DNA of 64,000 nt, from the NCBI RefSeq assembly GCF_022669015.1, contig NZ_JAKKSL010000001.1:1470059-1534058 (forward strand), in the 5' to 3' direction. The stretch is from Colwellia maritima. GTDB taxonomy: Bacteria > Pseudomonadota > Gammaproteobacteria > Enterobacterales > Alteromonadaceae. Below the pieces are notes generated by a model. It worked only from the letters and a program-made list of their open reading frames with translations, was not told the DNA's origin and did not search any database. Below are positions 49,346 to 60,445 of this stretch, one piece after another. Within the stretch, counting starts at the first letter, position 1; the number at the start of each line of letters is the position of its first letter. The translations under genes were made by a program, and so were the position numbers.

Positions 49346-50967
49346 GTACTAAATTGTTTCTTGAGTTTTTGGATGGATACAGTATGGTTGGTTTAGCTTC
49401 CTGTAGCATATCAGGGTAGTCTAGGGTGTAATGTAAGCCTCTGCTTTCTTTTCTCTCAAGAGCACAATGAATGATTAATTCGGCCACTTGTACTAAATTT
49501 CTTAACTCAAGTAAATTATTACTTACTTTGAAATTTCGATAATAATCTTCAATCTCTTGTTGTAATAATTCAACACGGTGCAAAGCACGTTCAAGCCTTT
49601 TAGTTGTTCTAACAATACCAACAAAATCCCACATAAATAAACGTAATTCGTGCCAATTATGTTGAATAACCACTTCTTCGTCAGAATCAGTTACGCGGCT
49701 TTCATCCCATAGAGGCAATGTTCTAAAGTCATTGTTGTGCTCTAAAGAATCACTAATCTCCAATGCTGCGGCACGTGCATAAACTAGGCATTCCAGTAAT
49801 GAATTACTGGCTAAACGGTTAGCGCCATGCAAGCCTGTATAAGACATTTCTCCAATGGTATAAAGTTGATGAACATCTGTTCTGCCATGTTGATCAATCA
49901 TTACGCCACCACAAGTATAATGTGCAGCCGGTACTATGGGCATAGGTTGTTTAGTAATATCAATACCCAATGCTTTAGTGCGTTGGTATATTGTAGGAAA
50001 ATGTTGTTGGATAAAGTCACTTGATTTATGGCTGATATCCAAATACATGCAGTCTACGCCTAAACGCTTCATTTCGAAATCTATTGCACGTGCTACTATA
50101 TCGCGCGGCGCTAATTCGGCACGTTTATCAAAGGTCGGCATAAAGCGACTTCCATCGGGTCGTCTTAATTTAGCGCCTTCACCCCGTAGCGCTTCGGTCA
50201 ATAAAAAGGTACCCGCATCAGGATGGAATAAACACGTAGGGTGAAATTGATTAAATTCCATATTGGCTACACGACAACCCGGCTCGCCATGCCATGGCAA
50301 TACCATCGCCACTGGCAACGTCAGGGTTAGAGGTATATTGGTAAACCTTGCTAGCGCCACCCGTCGCTAAAATGGTTTTTTGTGCGTAAATACTTTCAAC
50401 TTTTTCTGTATTTCTGTTCCAAATATATGCACCAATACATTGTTTTTCTTTATCATGGTCAGTAATTTCTTCACAGATAAGGTCAATGGCATTATACCGT
50501 TCAAATACACGAATGCGTGAATGCTGCTTAACCCGCTCTGATAAGGTTGTTTGAATTACTTTGCCTGTAGCATCAGCCGCATGCAGGATTCGACGATGAC
50601 TATGTCCACCCTCGCGTGTTAAATGGTACTGTTGTTCACCTTGTTGATTTTGTTCTTTGTCAAAATCGACTCCTTGTTCAATCAGCCAATCAAGACAGGC
50701 TTTTGCATTTTCAGCGGTATATTGAACCGCGCTTTCATCGCATAACCCCGCACCGGCAATCAAGGTATCAGATACATGCGATTGCACACTGTCGTTTTCA
50801 TCAAAAACAGCTGCTATCCCACCTTGAGCATAAAAAGTAGAACCTTCATTTAGCTGTCCCTTGCTTAAAATGACTACATCAGCATTTTTTGCTAAATGTA
50901 AAGCAAGCGTTAAACCGGCGGCGCCACTGCCAATAATTAATACATCACAATTGTTTTGTTGATTCAT
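49317..50967 (-). pseudogene. nadB: L-aspartate oxidase NadB, one frameshift
   Basis: NadB oxidises L-aspartate to iminoaspartate for NAD synthesis. The N-terminal frame (50967-50251) has the FAD motif [18 protein letters not shown] and the [12 protein letters not shown] segment, then leaves frame at LSCSQYGI. The second frame reads [17 protein letters not shown] and goes on through [17 protein letters not shown] and the helical C-terminus. One extra base near 50275-50280 explains this. Corrected, it is 549 residues, normal for NadB. As NAD synthesis is essential unless a salvage route replaces it, I favour sequence error. Confidence 0.88.
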
Positions 50968-51086
50968 ATATACGAATGTTAAGTAAAATCAGTTATTATA
51001 CTGTGATATTAACGCTTATTAATGTTTGTTAATAGGGCAAGTAAGCGTTAATCAGTTTAAAATATAAAAAAAAGTAAAATTAAAAA

Positions 51087-51114
51087 GAACTTTTGTGAAA
51101 ATGTGTAGTCTTAA
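51087..51114 (+). promoter_or_regulatory. Sigma-E (RpoE) type autoregulated promoter
   Basis: GAACTT (51087-51092), 15 nt, then GTCTTAA (51108-51114) fits the extracytoplasmic sigma-E consensus GAACTT/N15-16/GTCTAA. It lies about 85 nt upstream of rpoE, where E. coli has its own sigma-E promoter. Confidence 0.7.
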
Positions 51115-51197
51115 TTAATGCGTTTGTTATGAGCCAAATGTGTAAAGTGTTTTTTTACCTATAATTTTTATGGGTATACTTAGGAGAAATGGCTCAA

Positions 51198-51776
51198 ATG
51201 AGCGAACAGAACGTCGACCAAGATTTGGTTGAGCGGGTCCAGAAGGGTGATAAAAACGCCTTCAACCTGTTAGTAACGAAATATCAACATAAAGTGGCTA
51301 ATTTAGTGTCGCGTTATGTCAGTAACCACAGCGATGTGCCTGATATAGTGCAAGAGGCATTTATTAAAGCGTATCGAGCTTTACCTAATTTTAGAGGGGA
51401 AAGCGCATTCTATACTTGGCTATACCGTATTGCAGTTAATTGTGCAAAAAATCACAGTGTGGCTTTGGGACGTAAACCACCAAGTAATGATGTTGAAATT
51501 GAAGATGCAGAGTTTTATGATGGTGGTGGTGCATTAAGAGAAAATGCCTCCCCAGAAAAGGTACTGCTTACTCAAGAGATTAAAAAAGTTGTTTTTGATA
51601 CAATTGCGCAATTACCAGATGATTTGAGAATTGCCATAAACTTTCGAGAAATTGAAGGGTTAAGTTACGAAGAAATAGCCGTTATTATGGAATGTCCTGT
51701 CGGTACAGTACGTTCACGAATATTTAGAGCACGTGATGCTATAGATAAAAAAATTACACCATTACTAATGCAATAG
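51198..51776 (+). CDS. rpoE: RNA polymerase sigma-E factor
   Basis: This 192-residue ECF sigma factor has region 2 with VPDIVQEAFIKAYRALPNF and region 4 with EEIAVIMECPVGTVRSRIFRARDAI. The start MSEQNVDQDLVERVQKGDK matches E. coli RpoE closely. That favours ATG 51198 over 51189, which would leave only 2 nt after AGGAG. It heads rpoE-rseA-rseB-rseC, the envelope-stress operon. Confidence 0.95.
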   Translation: MSEQNVDQDLVERVQKGDKNAFNLLVTKYQHKVANLVSRYVSNHSDVPDIVQEAFIKAYRALPNFRGESAFYTWLYRIAVNCAKNHSVALGRKPPSNDVEIEDAEFYDGGGALRENASPEKVLLTQEIKKVVFDTIAQLPDDLRIAINFREIEGLSYEEIAVIMECPVGTVRSRIFRARDAIDKKITPLLMQ

Positions 51777-51863
51777 CTAAAACTGTGTTGGTGGTAAGTA
51801 AGCGTTAAACGAAAGTTTTTCCATTTTAAGTACTAATTAAAGTACAAATTAAAAGGTTAAAGT

Positions 51864-52496
51864 ATGAGTGAAAGTAAGTTTGAGACAATATCTTCGATGG
51901 TTGATAATTATCGTAATTCTGATCAAGCGTCAGAACAAACTATTGATGATATGCTCAAGGATGAAGACTTAGCAAATACATGGCATAACTACCACTTAAT
52001 TGGTGATGTTATGCGTAATGAAATACCAGATACTTTACAATTAGATTTATCGGCGGAAATTTCAGCGGCTATTGCTGAAGAGCCTACGATACTTGCACCA
52101 AGTACCTCTAGCAGTAAAGCGTCAGGTGGCTTTAAAGCTAAAATTATTCAACTGATGAAGCCCGTTGGACAATTAGCGATTGCTGCATCGGCTGCCGGTT
52201 TAATGATTGTCGGTGTGCAGCAGAATACTGCTGAAACAGATGAAATTATTACGCCTAGCCAAATAGTACAAACGACGCCTTTAGGTGGTTTTGCCAATCC
52301 GGTAAGCTTTAATTATCAACAAAACACCCAGTCACAACAAGAAGCCGCACTAGAACAAAGAATAGAGCAACAAAGACGTTTTCAAGCCTTACTTTCAGAT
52401 CATCAACAACAAATTAAACTTAGTGCAGCAAAAGCCACTGACGATAACAACTCAGTGATAAAAACAGAAGTCGGAGCAGAAACTAGAGTAGAATAA
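51864..52496 (+). CDS. rseA: Anti-sigma-E factor RseA
   Basis: This 210-residue protein has a cytoplasmic N-terminal sigma-binding domain (SKFETISSMVDNYRNSD through DLANTWHNYHLIGDVMRNEIP). One membrane helix follows at about residues 100-118 (QLAIAASAAGLMIVGV), then a Gln-rich periplasmic tail. RseA holds RpoE at the membrane until DegS/RseP cleave it. Confidence 0.9.
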   Translation: MSESKFETISSMVDNYRNSDQASEQTIDDMLKDEDLANTWHNYHLIGDVMRNEIPDTLQLDLSAEISAAIAEEPTILAPSTSSSKASGGFKAKIIQLMKPVGQLAIAASAAGLMIVGVQQNTAETDEIITPSQIVQTTPLGGFANPVSFNYQQNTQSQQEAALEQRIEQQRRFQALLSDHQQQIKLSAAKATDDNNSVIKTEVGAETRVE

Positions 52497-52563
52497 TTAA
52501 ACTAGATCAATTCAACTAACGACGAATGACTTTATTTCCGCTATCTATGCTTTCCCACTATAT

Positions 52564-52604
52564 AAAAAGTAAATAACTTAAGTATAATAAGTTATTTACT
52601 TTTT
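52564..52604 (+). promoter_or_regulatory. Perfect 17-bp hairpin between rseA and rseB
   Basis: Arms AAAAAGTAAATAACTTA and TAAGTTATTTACTTTTT enclose a 7-nt loop, 23 nt upstream of the rseB start. The 3' arm ends in TTTTT. It could be an attenuator that lowers rseBC expression relative to rpoE-rseA. Confidence 0.6.
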
Positions 52605-52627
52605 AATGCTTATAATTTCGAGACAAC

Positions 52628-53641
52628 ATGAAATCAATTGCATCATTCAGCTTTGCTAGTATCTTTATTTGCATCACAAGTTTTTTAATTAGCTTTTCAG
52701 TACTATCGGCTGATGTAGACGAGGCAAAGCACTTATTAGAACGACTTTCCAAATCCTTGCGTCAAATAAACTTTAATACATCATTCGTCGTGGTGAAAAA
52801 TAATCAGGCAGAACCTTACCATTGGCTTCATGGCATTGTTGAAGAGCAAACTCTAGAAGGTGAAGTTAAAAAGATAGAGCTTGAGATTTTGGCGATACTG
52901 AATGGACCTCGTCGCGATATTTTACGTATTAACAATACAGTCAGTTATATAGAGCCAGAATTTGCACCTTACTCAATAAGATCAGAACAACTCAGTGGTC
53001 CCATTCCGTCAGTGTTTGGGGAAGATATTAGTGTTTTAGAAAAAAACTATCATTTTGTTTCTGTTGGGAAAAATCGAATATTAGGTCGAGCTGCTCAGTT
53101 AATTCGTATTGTCCCTAAAGACACGCATCGTTTTGGTTATTGGCTTTGGTTAGATCAAGAAAGTAGTTTGCTGCTAAAGTTAGCCGTAATTACACGTCAG
53201 GGTAAATTACTTGAGCAAATTCAGTTTACTCATTTAGATATTACAGACACAATATCAGAAAATTTAAAACAATTGCAAGCAGCTGAATTACCAAAAGTAA
53301 TTGACTTTACTTCACTGCAAGAAAGCACAGACTTAACTTGGCAGGTTAACTGGTTACCCGATGGTTTTGAACCCATAAAATCAGATAGACACCGAATTAA
53401 TAACAGTAAACAGCCGGTAGAATTTATGTTGTTTAATGATGGCTTAGTTGATATCTCTGTTTACGTAAACCCGAGTAAAGAAAAGCAACGAGCAATAGAA
53501 TTTGCTAGTGATGGAGCAACCTTAGTGTTGAGTCAGGTTATGAATAATATTGAAGTCAGTGTGGTTGGTAAAATACCATTAGAAACCGCTGAAAAAATTG
53601 TCAACTCGGTTACTTTTAATCGTAAGCTGCCTTTGCACTAA
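52628..53641 (+). CDS. rseB: Sigma-E regulatory periplasmic protein RseB
   Basis: This 337-residue periplasmic protein has a signal peptide (to about residue 28) and the two-domain RseB layout: an LolA-like N-terminal domain (residues 30-215) and a C-terminal MucB-like domain. The RseB family signature is seen in INFNTSFVVVKNNQAEPYHWLHGI. It binds RseA and shields it from DegS cleavage. Its stop overlaps the rseC start. Confidence 0.92.
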   Translation: MKSIASFSFASIFICITSFLISFSVLSADVDEAKHLLERLSKSLRQINFNTSFVVVKNNQAEPYHWLHGIVEEQTLEGEVKKIELEILAILNGPRRDILRINNTVSYIEPEFAPYSIRSEQLSGPIPSVFGEDISVLEKNYHFVSVGKNRILGRAAQLIRIVPKDTHRFGYWLWLDQESSLLLKLAVITRQGKLLEQIQFTHLDITDTISENLKQLQAAELPKVIDFTSLQESTDLTWQVNWLPDGFEPIKSDRHRINNSKQPVEFMLFNDGLVDISVYVNPSKEKQRAIEFASDGATLVLSQVMNNIEVSVVGKIPLETAEKIVNSVTFNRKLPLH

Positions 53642-54132
53642 TGGAAGAGTTAGCGACAGTCACAGCTATTGATAACGAAAAAATTACAATGGTGAGTCGA
53701 ATAAAGTCAACCTGTAATAGTTGCTCACAGCTAGATACTTGTGCAAGTGGGCAAGTAGCAAAAGCGATTCCTAAAAAAACGTTATCTTTCACGCTTATTA
53801 AACCTAAATCGATGGACAATATGACCATCAATATAGGTGATTGTGTTGTTTTGACCGTACCAGAAGGCGATGTGTTACATAGCGCTTGGCAAGTTTACTT
53901 ATTACCCGTGTTTGGGCTTTTTTCTTTTTCAGCATTGGGTCAATGGTTGTTACAAGAAAATATATTATCCCATGAACTAGCCGGAGTTGCTTTGGGGCTT
54001 GTCGGTGGCTACTTAGGCTATCGTGTAGCCAAGCAATTGCAAAGCAATCCAAGTAAACAAAAAAGCCTACAACCTGAGATTTTAAAAGTTTTGCCAAAGC
54101 TTTTTGATGTGAATACCCTAAGCACAGACTAG
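53641..54132 (+). CDS. rseC: Sigma-E regulator / redox membrane protein RseC
   Basis: This 163-residue protein has an N-terminal cysteine cluster STCNSCSQLDTCASG (residues 22-36), two helices (about 78-115) and the RseC family pattern. RseC modulates sigma-E and contributes to SoxR reduction in E. coli. It starts inside the rseB stop codon region. Confidence 0.9.
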   Translation: MEELATVTAIDNEKITMVSRIKSTCNSCSQLDTCASGQVAKAIPKKTLSFTLIKPKSMDNMTINIGDCVVLTVPEGDVLHSAWQVYLLPVFGLFSFSALGQWLLQENILSHELAGVALGLVGGYLGYRVAKQLQSNPSKQKSLQPEILKVLPKLFDVNTLSTD

Positions 54133-54232
54133 ATGCTATGTTGAAAAGTTCAACAAAAGATAGCCCCAACGCGCTAAATTCGTTAAAATCACGCCACTTT
54201 TGAATTAATCACTTTTATCTGAATCACCCTTT

Positions 54233-56023
54233 ATGAAAAACATACGTAACTTCTCTATTATTGCTCACATCGATCACGGTAAATCTACGCTTTCAGATCG
54301 TCTAATTCAACATTGTGGAGGTTTACAAGAACGTGAAATGGAAGCACAAGTGCTTGATTCAATGGATATTGAGCGCGAGCGTGGCATTACCATAAAAGCA
54401 CAAAGTGTGACACTAGACTACATTGCTAAAGATGGTGAAACATATCAGTTGAATTTTATCGACACACCGGGCCATGTAGATTTTTCCTATGAAGTGTCTC
54501 GTTCTTTGGCTTCGTGCGAAGGTGCTTTACTGGTTGTTGATGCAGGACAAGGCGTTGAAGCACAAACCGTTGCTAATTGTTATACCGCCATAGAGATGGA
54601 TTTAGAAGTTCTACCTATTTTGAATAAAATAGATTTACCGCAAGCTGATCCTATACGTGTTAGTGAAGAAATTGAAAATATCATTGGTATTGATGCGACT
54701 GATGCCGTTACCTGTTCAGCAAAAACAGGTGTAGGTATTGAAGATGTATTAGAAACCATTGTTAAAAATATTCCGGCACCCAAAGGGGATTATGATGCCC
54801 CGCTGCAAGCCTTAATTGTTGATTCATGGTTTGATAACTATCAAGGCGTTGTTTCTTTAGTTAGGCTAATCAATGGGGAAATTAAAAAAGGCGATAAAAT
54901 GTTGGTGATGTCTACAGGACAGGTTCATCAAGTTGATAAAGTCGGCATTTTTACACCTAAGCAAATTGAAACAAAAGTATTACGTGCAGGTGAGGTTGGC
55001 TTTGTTATTGCGGGCATTAAAGAAATTCATGGTGCTCCTGTTGGTGATACAATTACCATAAGTAAACGTGAAACACCGACTCCTTTACCTGGGTTTAAAA
55101 AAGCTCAGCCACAAGTGTATGCGGGTATTTTTCCTATTAGTTCAGATGAGTATGAAAATTTCCGTGATGCGCTTAATAAATTAAGTCTTAACGATGCCTC
55201 ATTATTTTTTGAACCTGAAAACTCTTCAGCGTTAGGCTTTGGTTTTCGTATAGGTTTCCTTGGTATGCTGCACATGGAAATTATTCAAGAGCGTTTAGCG
55301 CGTGAATATGACCTTGATTTAATTACAACGGCACCTACGGTAAATTATGAAATTGCGTGTACTAATGGTGATATTTTATCTATTGATAATCCTGCAGACT
55401 TGCCTGCAATTAATAATATTGATGAGATTCGTGAACCCATTGTACAAGCGAATATTTTAGTACCTCAAGAATATTTAGGTAGTGTTATTACCTTATGTAT
55501 TGAAAAACGTGGTGTGCAAAAAGATATTATTTATCATGGAAATCAAGTTGCCGTAACCTATGAATTACCTATGGCGGAAGTAGTGATGGACTTTTTTGAT
55601 AAATTAAAATCAACTAGTCGCGGTTATGCTTCGCTTGATTACCATTTTGTTCGTTTTGAAGCGGCAGACATGGTACGGGTTGATGTTATGATTAATGGTG
55701 ATAGAGTGGATGCTTTAGCCATGATCACCCATAGAGCAAACTCAGTTGCTCGAGGTCGATTATTGGTAGATAAACTAAAAGAGCTGATCCATCGCCAAAT
55801 GTTTGATATTGCCATTCAGGCAGCGATAGGTAATAACGTTATTGCTAGAACCACCGTAAAGCAATTACGTAAAAATGTAACCGCTAAATGTTATGGTGGC
55901 GATGTTAGTCGGAAGAAAAAATTACTACAAAAGCAAAAAGAAGGTAAAAAACGTATGAAACAAGTAGGTAATGTAGAAGTACCACAAGAAGCGTTTTTAG
56001 CTGTGCTTAAATTAGATAAATAA
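54233..56023 (+). CDS. lepA: Ribosomal elongation factor 4 (LepA)
   Basis: This 596-residue translational GTPase has P-loop [16 protein letters not shown]3 [11 protein letters not shown] and G4 NKIDLPQAD. LepA-specific C-terminal segments are [20 protein letters not shown] and [28 protein letters not shown]. It aids ribosome assembly or back-translocation. It lies upstream of lepB as in most gammaproteobacteria, and it is intact. Confidence 0.97.
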   Translation: MKNIRNFSIIAHIDHGKSTLSDRLIQHCGGLQEREMEAQVLDSMDIERERGITIKAQSVTLDYIAKDGETYQLNFIDTPGHVDFSYEVSRSLASCEGALLVVDAGQGVEAQTVANCYTAIEMDLEVLPILNKIDLPQADPIRVSEEIENIIGIDATDAVTCSAKTGVGIEDVLETIVKNIPAPKGDYDAPLQALIVDSWFDNYQGVVSLVRLINGEIKKGDKMLVMSTGQVHQVDKVGIFTPKQIETKVLRAGEVGFVIAGIKEIHGAPVGDTITISKRETPTPLPGFKKAQPQVYAGIFPISSDEYENFRDALNKLSLNDASLFFEPENSSALGFGFRIGFLGMLHMEIIQERLAREYDLDLITTAPTVNYEIACTNGDILSIDNPADLPAINNIDEIREPIVQANILVPQEYLGSVITLCIEKRGVQKDIIYHGNQVAVTYELPMAEVVMDFFDKLKSTSRGYASLDYHFVRFEAADMVRVDVMINGDRVDALAMITHRANSVARGRLLVDKLKELIHRQMFDIAIQAAIGNNVIARTTVKQLRKNVTAKCYGGDVSRKKKLLQKQKEGKKRMKQVGNVEVPQEAFLAVLKLDK

Positions 56024-56050
56024 ATTAGATAAATAATTTAAAATATATAA

Positions 56051-56116
56051 GTACATACTAAATCATCACAGTACACGTTAGATTAAGCGTTCAATAATTT
56101 GATTTAGTGTATGTAC
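56051..56116. repeat. Imperfect inverted repeat between lepA and lepB
   Basis: The left arm GTACATACTAAATCA (56051-56065) and right arm TGATTTAGTGTATGTAC (56100-56116) pair fully except for a two-base bulge, with a loop of about 34 nt. No T-run follows. Its function is unknown; weak attenuation of lepB is possible. Confidence 0.35.
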
Positions 56117-56141
56117 AATACTCATTAAGAATAGGAATCCT

Positions 56142-57074
56142 ATGGCTGTTTATTTTTCAATTATCTTAGTTGCTATTACTGTCATTACCGGCATTGTATG
56201 GTTTGCAGATAAACTTTATTTAGCGCCACAACGTAGATTAAAAGTGGTTGAAGCACAAAACAACGCGAAAGAAAAAAGTGGAGTTGAATTACCGGCTGAA
56301 ACAATTACGACCTTAATGGAACCGTCCCCTTTGGTTGATACCTCAATACAGGTTTTTCCCGTAATCGCTTTTGTTTTGATTTTACGATCTTTTCTCTATG
56401 AACCTTTCCAAATTCCTTCGGGTTCTATGATGCCTACGTTGCTTGACGGTGACTTTATTTTAGTAAATAAATATAATTATGGTTTACGAGATCCCGTTGC
56501 TCGCAAAAAGTTTTTCGAAGTTGATTCTCCTGAACGTGGTGATGTGGTTGTCTTTAAATACCCTCAAGATCCACGCATTGATTATATTAAACGTGTTATT
56601 GGTAAACCAGGTGATCGTATTATCTACCGTAATAAATCTTTGTATATTAAAGAAGCATGCCAAGAGTCTGATGCGAAATGTCCTGATTTTGTGCAAATTG
56701 TAAATACCTTTACGAATAAATATGACGGTCCTGATGCTCAAGAAGGTATGAATCAATTTGAAGCGGCTATGTTTAATAAAACCCATAACATTTTAAATAA
56801 TCAAAATACGTTACCAAGAACACGTCATTATTTTCAGCAAGCAGGTACTGCTCAAGATGAATTTTTAGTGCCGGCCGGGCATTATTTTGTTATGGGTGAT
56901 AACCGAGATAATTCGTTAGATGGACGTTTTTGGGGATTCGTTCCTGAAGAAAATTTAGTAGGGCAAGCCGTTGCTATATGGATGAGTTTTGATTTTGGCC
57001 GAACACAAGACAGCATTTTACCCCATTGGATCCCAACAAACGTTCGTTTTGGACGTATTGGCGCAATTAACTAA
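56142..57074 (+). CDS. lepB: Signal peptidase I
   Basis: This 310-residue membrane protease removes signal peptides. It has two helices (residues 1-22 and 68-84), catalytic Ser95 in [12 protein letters not shown] and catalytic Lys150 in [13 protein letters not shown]. Further family boxes are [25 protein letters not shown]. It ends one base into rnc. A rise in CDS overlap from here marks a tight lepB-rnc-era run. Confidence 0.95.
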   Translation: MAVYFSIILVAITVITGIVWFADKLYLAPQRRLKVVEAQNNAKEKSGVELPAETITTLMEPSPLVDTSIQVFPVIAFVLILRSFLYEPFQIPSGSMMPTLLDGDFILVNKYNYGLRDPVARKKFFEVDSPERGDVVVFKYPQDPRIDYIKRVIGKPGDRIIYRNKSLYIKEACQESDAKCPDFVQIVNTFTNKYDGPDAQEGMNQFEAAMFNKTHNILNNQNTLPRTRHYFQQAGTAQDEFLVPAGHYFVMGDNRDNSLDGRFWGFVPEENLVGQAVAIWMSFDFGRTQDSILPHWIPTNVRFGRIGAIN

Positions 57075-57802
57075 TGTCTAATAAAAGTCAAGTTAACCCT
57101 ATTTCTATTAACCGTTTATCAAAAAGAATAGGGTATAGTTTCGAGCAGCCAGAGCTACTGATTCAAGCATTAACGCACCGAAGTGCCAAAGGACAACATA
57201 ATGAACGACTAGAGTTTTTAGGCGATTCTATTTTAGGTTTTGTTATTGCTGAAGCGTTATTTGAAAAATTTCCTAAGCATGATGAAGGCGATTTAACCAG
57301 GATGCGCTCTAGTTTAGTGAAAGGGGTAACGTTAGCAGAAATAGGTCGAGACTTTAAGTTGGGTGAATACCTCATTTTAGGGCCTGGCGAGCTTAAAAGC
57401 GGCGGACATAGACGAGAATCAATTTTAGAAGATGCCATAGAAGCCATTATTGGTGCAGTCTACCTAGATTCTAATATAACTCAATGTAAAGGATTGATTT
57501 TAAAATGGTTTGCTAAAAGGTTGAGTGCAATTAAGCCTGGACATGAGCAAAAAGATCCCAAAACACGTTTGCAAGAATATTTGCAAGGTCGAAAAATTCC
57601 GTTACCCGTTTATGATGTTATTGATACCAGTGGTCAGTCACATAATCAACAGTTTACGGTAAGTTGTGTAACTGATGTTGTTAATACTGAGATTATTGCT
57701 AAAGGCACCAGTAGACGAAAAGCAGAGCAGGCCGCCGCCCATCAGGTGTTATTAGAATTAGAGCAAGCACAGTCTAAGCAAAAAAAAACTAAGGTACAAT
57801 AG
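57074..57802 (+). CDS. rnc: Ribonuclease III
   Basis: This 242-residue dsRNA-specific endonuclease has the catalytic signature [14 protein letters not shown], a second acidic cluster [14 protein letters not shown] and a C-terminal dsRBD ([17 protein letters not shown]). It processes rRNA precursors. It overlaps lepB by one base and ends 3 nt before era. Confidence 0.96.
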   Translation: MSNKSQVNPISINRLSKRIGYSFEQPELLIQALTHRSAKGQHNERLEFLGDSILGFVIAEALFEKFPKHDEGDLTRMRSSLVKGVTLAEIGRDFKLGEYLILGPGELKSGGHRRESILEDAIEAIIGAVYLDSNITQCKGLILKWFAKRLSAIKPGHEQKDPKTRLQEYLQGRKIPLPVYDVIDTSGQSHNQQFTVSCVTDVVNTEIIAKGTSRRKAEQAAAHQVLLELEQAQSKQKKTKVQ

Positions 57803-57805
57803 TCA

Positions 57806-58717
57806 ATGAATCATACATCTACCCATGCAGGGTTAATAGCCATTGTTGGCCGCCCTAATGTGGGTAAGTCAACATTACTGAATGCTTTGCTTGGTCAAAA
57901 AATTAGTATTACTTCACGTAAACCACAAACAACTCGTCATCGTATTCTAGGTATTCTTACCCAAGAAAATAGGCAAGCTATTTTAGTTGATACCCCAGGT
58001 TTGCACTCAGAAGAAAAAAGAGCAATCAATCGTTTAATGAATCGGGCTGCTACAAGCTCTATCGCAGAAGTTGAGTTAATTGTATTTTTGGTTGAAGGAA
58101 CACATTGGACACCCGACGATGAGTTGGTGCTTAGTAAGATCAAAAAAAGTGGCGCACCTTGTATTTTAGTGGTTAATAAAATTGATAATATTACTGACAA
58201 AGACGCCCTGTTACCGCAATTACAAAAGCTTGGTGCAATGCACGATTTTACTGATATTGTTCCTATTTCTGCCAGTAAAGGTCAGGGCGTTGATACTATC
58301 AGAAAACTTTGTTTAGAAAGTCTACCTATAAGTGATTTTTGGTTTCCAGAAGATCATATTACCGATAGATCAAGTCGCTTTATGGCTTCTGAAATTATAA
58401 GAGAAAAACTGATTCGCTTTACCGGAGACGAATTACCTTATTCGACTACGGTTGAGATTGAACAATTTAAAATGGACGACAAAGGTATTATCCATATCAA
58501 CGCCTTGATACTCGTTGAACGTGATAGTCAAAAACGTATGGTTATTGGCAATAAAGGTGAGCGTTTAAAAACTATTGGACAAGAAGCAAGACGTGATATG
58601 GAAAACTTGTTTGAAAGTAAAGTGTTTTTAGAAACCTGGGTGAAAGTTAAATCTGGTTGGGCTGATGATGAACGTGCATTACGCAGTCTGGGTTACGGTG
58701 ACGATTACTCTGGTTAA
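57806..58717 (+). CDS. era: Ribosome-assembly GTPase Era
   Basis: This 303-residue protein has P-loop [17 protein letters not shown]3 DTPGLH, G4 NKID, and a C-terminal KH domain with the GxxG loop in [21 protein letters not shown]. It binds the 16S rRNA 3' end during 30S maturation. It is part of the rnc-era-recO neighbourhood. Confidence 0.97.
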   Translation: MNHTSTHAGLIAIVGRPNVGKSTLLNALLGQKISITSRKPQTTRHRILGILTQENRQAILVDTPGLHSEEKRAINRLMNRAATSSIAEVELIVFLVEGTHWTPDDELVLSKIKKSGAPCILVVNKIDNITDKDALLPQLQKLGAMHDFTDIVPISASKGQGVDTIRKLCLESLPISDFWFPEDHITDRSSRFMASEIIREKLIRFTGDELPYSTTVEIEQFKMDDKGIIHINALILVERDSQKRMVIGNKGERLKTIGQEARRDMENLFESKVFLETWVKVKSGWADDERALRSLGYGDDYSG

Positions 58718-58799
58718 TCAAATGGGTATTTAAGTCGATTAATTTTTATTATTTGTCAGTGCAGGGTGACGAATTGCGCATAAAAGTAGCAATCTAATT

Positions 58800-59528
58800 A
58801 TGTCAAATATTCAGATAGAACAGCATGCTTTTGTCCTTCACTCTCGTCCATTTAAAGAAAATCAACAACTTGTTGAACTGTTAACTGAAAATGAAGGTAA
58901 AGTTTCAGCGCTTGTTTATGTAGGTCAATCTAAACGTTCAATTAAAAAAGGGATGATTCAATCCTTTTTACCTTTAAAATTAATTTATAAAGGCAATGAT
59001 TCTGGTTTAAAAAGGATCTCGGTAATTGAGTCAACGGGCAACTCCTATGCTTTAAGTAAAAATAGACTTTATTGTGGTTTTTATATAAATGAACTTTTGG
59101 TACGTTTGTTAACTAATGATATTGTTTGTGACGGATTGTTCCAACAATATCAGTTAACGCTTGGTTCATTAGCTAATAATTTACCGATAGCACCACAATT
59201 AAGACAGTTTGAATTATCCTTATTAGCAGAATTGGGACTATCATTCGATTTTAGTCCTGTTCTGAGTAATACCAGTGATAATATTGTTGGATTTTATTAT
59301 ATCGCTGATGAAGGCTTTGTACCGGCCTATAATTATTCGATAGCAAATATTAGTACGCCTTGGTTCAAAATAGCGCATTTGCGAGCGATTGCGCATCATA
59401 TTATCCATGGTGCAGCACTAGAGCAACATGAGGCTGAACAAACGTTTAAGTTGTTAATGCGTAATGTCATTAATCACTTGCTTGATGGAAAACCTTTGAA
59501 TAGCCGTAAATTATTTGAAAAAAGATAA
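58800..59528 (+). CDS. recO: DNA repair protein RecO
   Basis: This 242-residue RecO has an N-terminal OB-fold (FVLHSRPFKENQQLVELLTENEGKVSALV) and a helical C-terminal part. It acts with RecR to load RecA at SSB-coated gaps. The zinc-site cysteines found in some RecO proteins are absent here, as in E. coli. It lies 82 nt after era and 36 nt before pdxJ. Confidence 0.93.
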   Translation: MSNIQIEQHAFVLHSRPFKENQQLVELLTENEGKVSALVYVGQSKRSIKKGMIQSFLPLKLIYKGNDSGLKRISVIESTGNSYALSKNRLYCGFYINELLVRLLTNDIVCDGLFQQYQLTLGSLANNLPIAPQLRQFELSLLAELGLSFDFSPVLSNTSDNIVGFYYIADEGFVPAYNYSIANISTPWFKIAHLRAIAHHIIHGAALEQHEAEQTFKLLMRNVINHLLDGKPLNSRKLFEKR

Positions 59529-59564
59529 TGACTTAATAAAGTCAATACAATGAGAGAGCAGAAG

Positions 59565-60296
59565 ATGACTGAATTACTATTAGGTGTAAATGTTGATCAT
59601 ATCGCTACATTACGCCAAGCGAGAGGCACTAATTTTCCTGATCCAGTATACGCTGCCGGCGTAGCAGAACATGCCGGTGCTGATGGTATTACGGTGCATT
59701 TACGTGAAGACCGTCGACATATACAAGATCGTGACATTCACGTGTTAAAACAAACCCTGCATACTCGTATGAATTTTGAAATGGCTGTCACTGATGAAAT
59801 GGTTGCAATTGCTTGCGATGTTAAGCCGACTTTCTGTTGTTTAGTGCCGGAAAAAAGAGAGGAATTAACTACTGAAGGCGGCTTAGATGTTGTCGGCCAG
59901 TTAGCTAAAGTCTCTGCCGCGGTGCAAAAAATTGCAGCCGTAGGCACACAAGTGAGTTTGTTTATTGATGCAGATAAGAATCAAATTGATGCTGCATTGG
60001 CAAGTGGCGCACCTTATATTGAAATACATACTGGTCAATATGCTGACGCACCAAATGAGCTTACTCAGCAGGCTGAATTAGTCCGTTTAATTGAAGGTAT
60101 TCAATATGCACATAGCCTGGGATTAAAAGTAAATGCAGGTCACGGTTTGAATTATTTTAATGTTAAACCCATTGCGGCAATTAAAGAGATTATTGAATTA
60201 AATATTGGACACGCCATTATTGCCCGAGCAGCTATTGATGGACTTGATAAAGCCGTTAGAGATATGAAAGCACTGATGCGTGAAGCAAGACAGTAA
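59565..60296 (+). CDS. pdxJ: Pyridoxine 5'-phosphate synthase PdxJ
   Basis: This 243-residue TIM-barrel enzyme joins 3-amino-2-oxopropyl phosphate and DXP to make pyridoxine phosphate, so it uses the product of the dxs gene in this window. It has [36 protein letters not shown], the active-site [15 protein letters not shown] and [13 protein letters not shown] 59565 starts the family N-terminus [12 protein letters not shown] 59550 is less likely. Confidence 0.95.
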   Translation: MTELLLGVNVDHIATLRQARGTNFPDPVYAAGVAEHAGADGITVHLREDRRHIQDRDIHVLKQTLHTRMNFEMAVTDEMVAIACDVKPTFCCLVPEKREELTTEGGLDVVGQLAKVSAAVQKIAAVGTQVSLFIDADKNQIDAALASGAPYIEIHTGQYADAPNELTQQAELVRLIEGIQYAHSLGLKVNAGHGLNYFNVKPIAAIKEIIELNIGHAIIARAAIDGLDKAVRDMKALMREARQ

Positions 60297-60313
60297 AGTG
60301 TTACTTCCACTGT

Positions 60314-60340
60314 AAAGGGTGATTTATTGCCCTTTTCTTT
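60314..60340 (+). terminator. Terminator after pdxJ
   Basis: Arms AAAGGG and CCCTTT enclose a 10-nt loop and are followed by TCTTT. The stem is short, so it may be partial. Confidence 0.5.
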
Positions 60341-60445
60341 GACTAACCCCCTTTAAAATTGTCATATTTCAAATGGAATATTCGTTTTTGAAATTCAGTT
60401 TAACCATGCGATAAATAATGGTTATCTAACCTTAAAGGATTTTGT

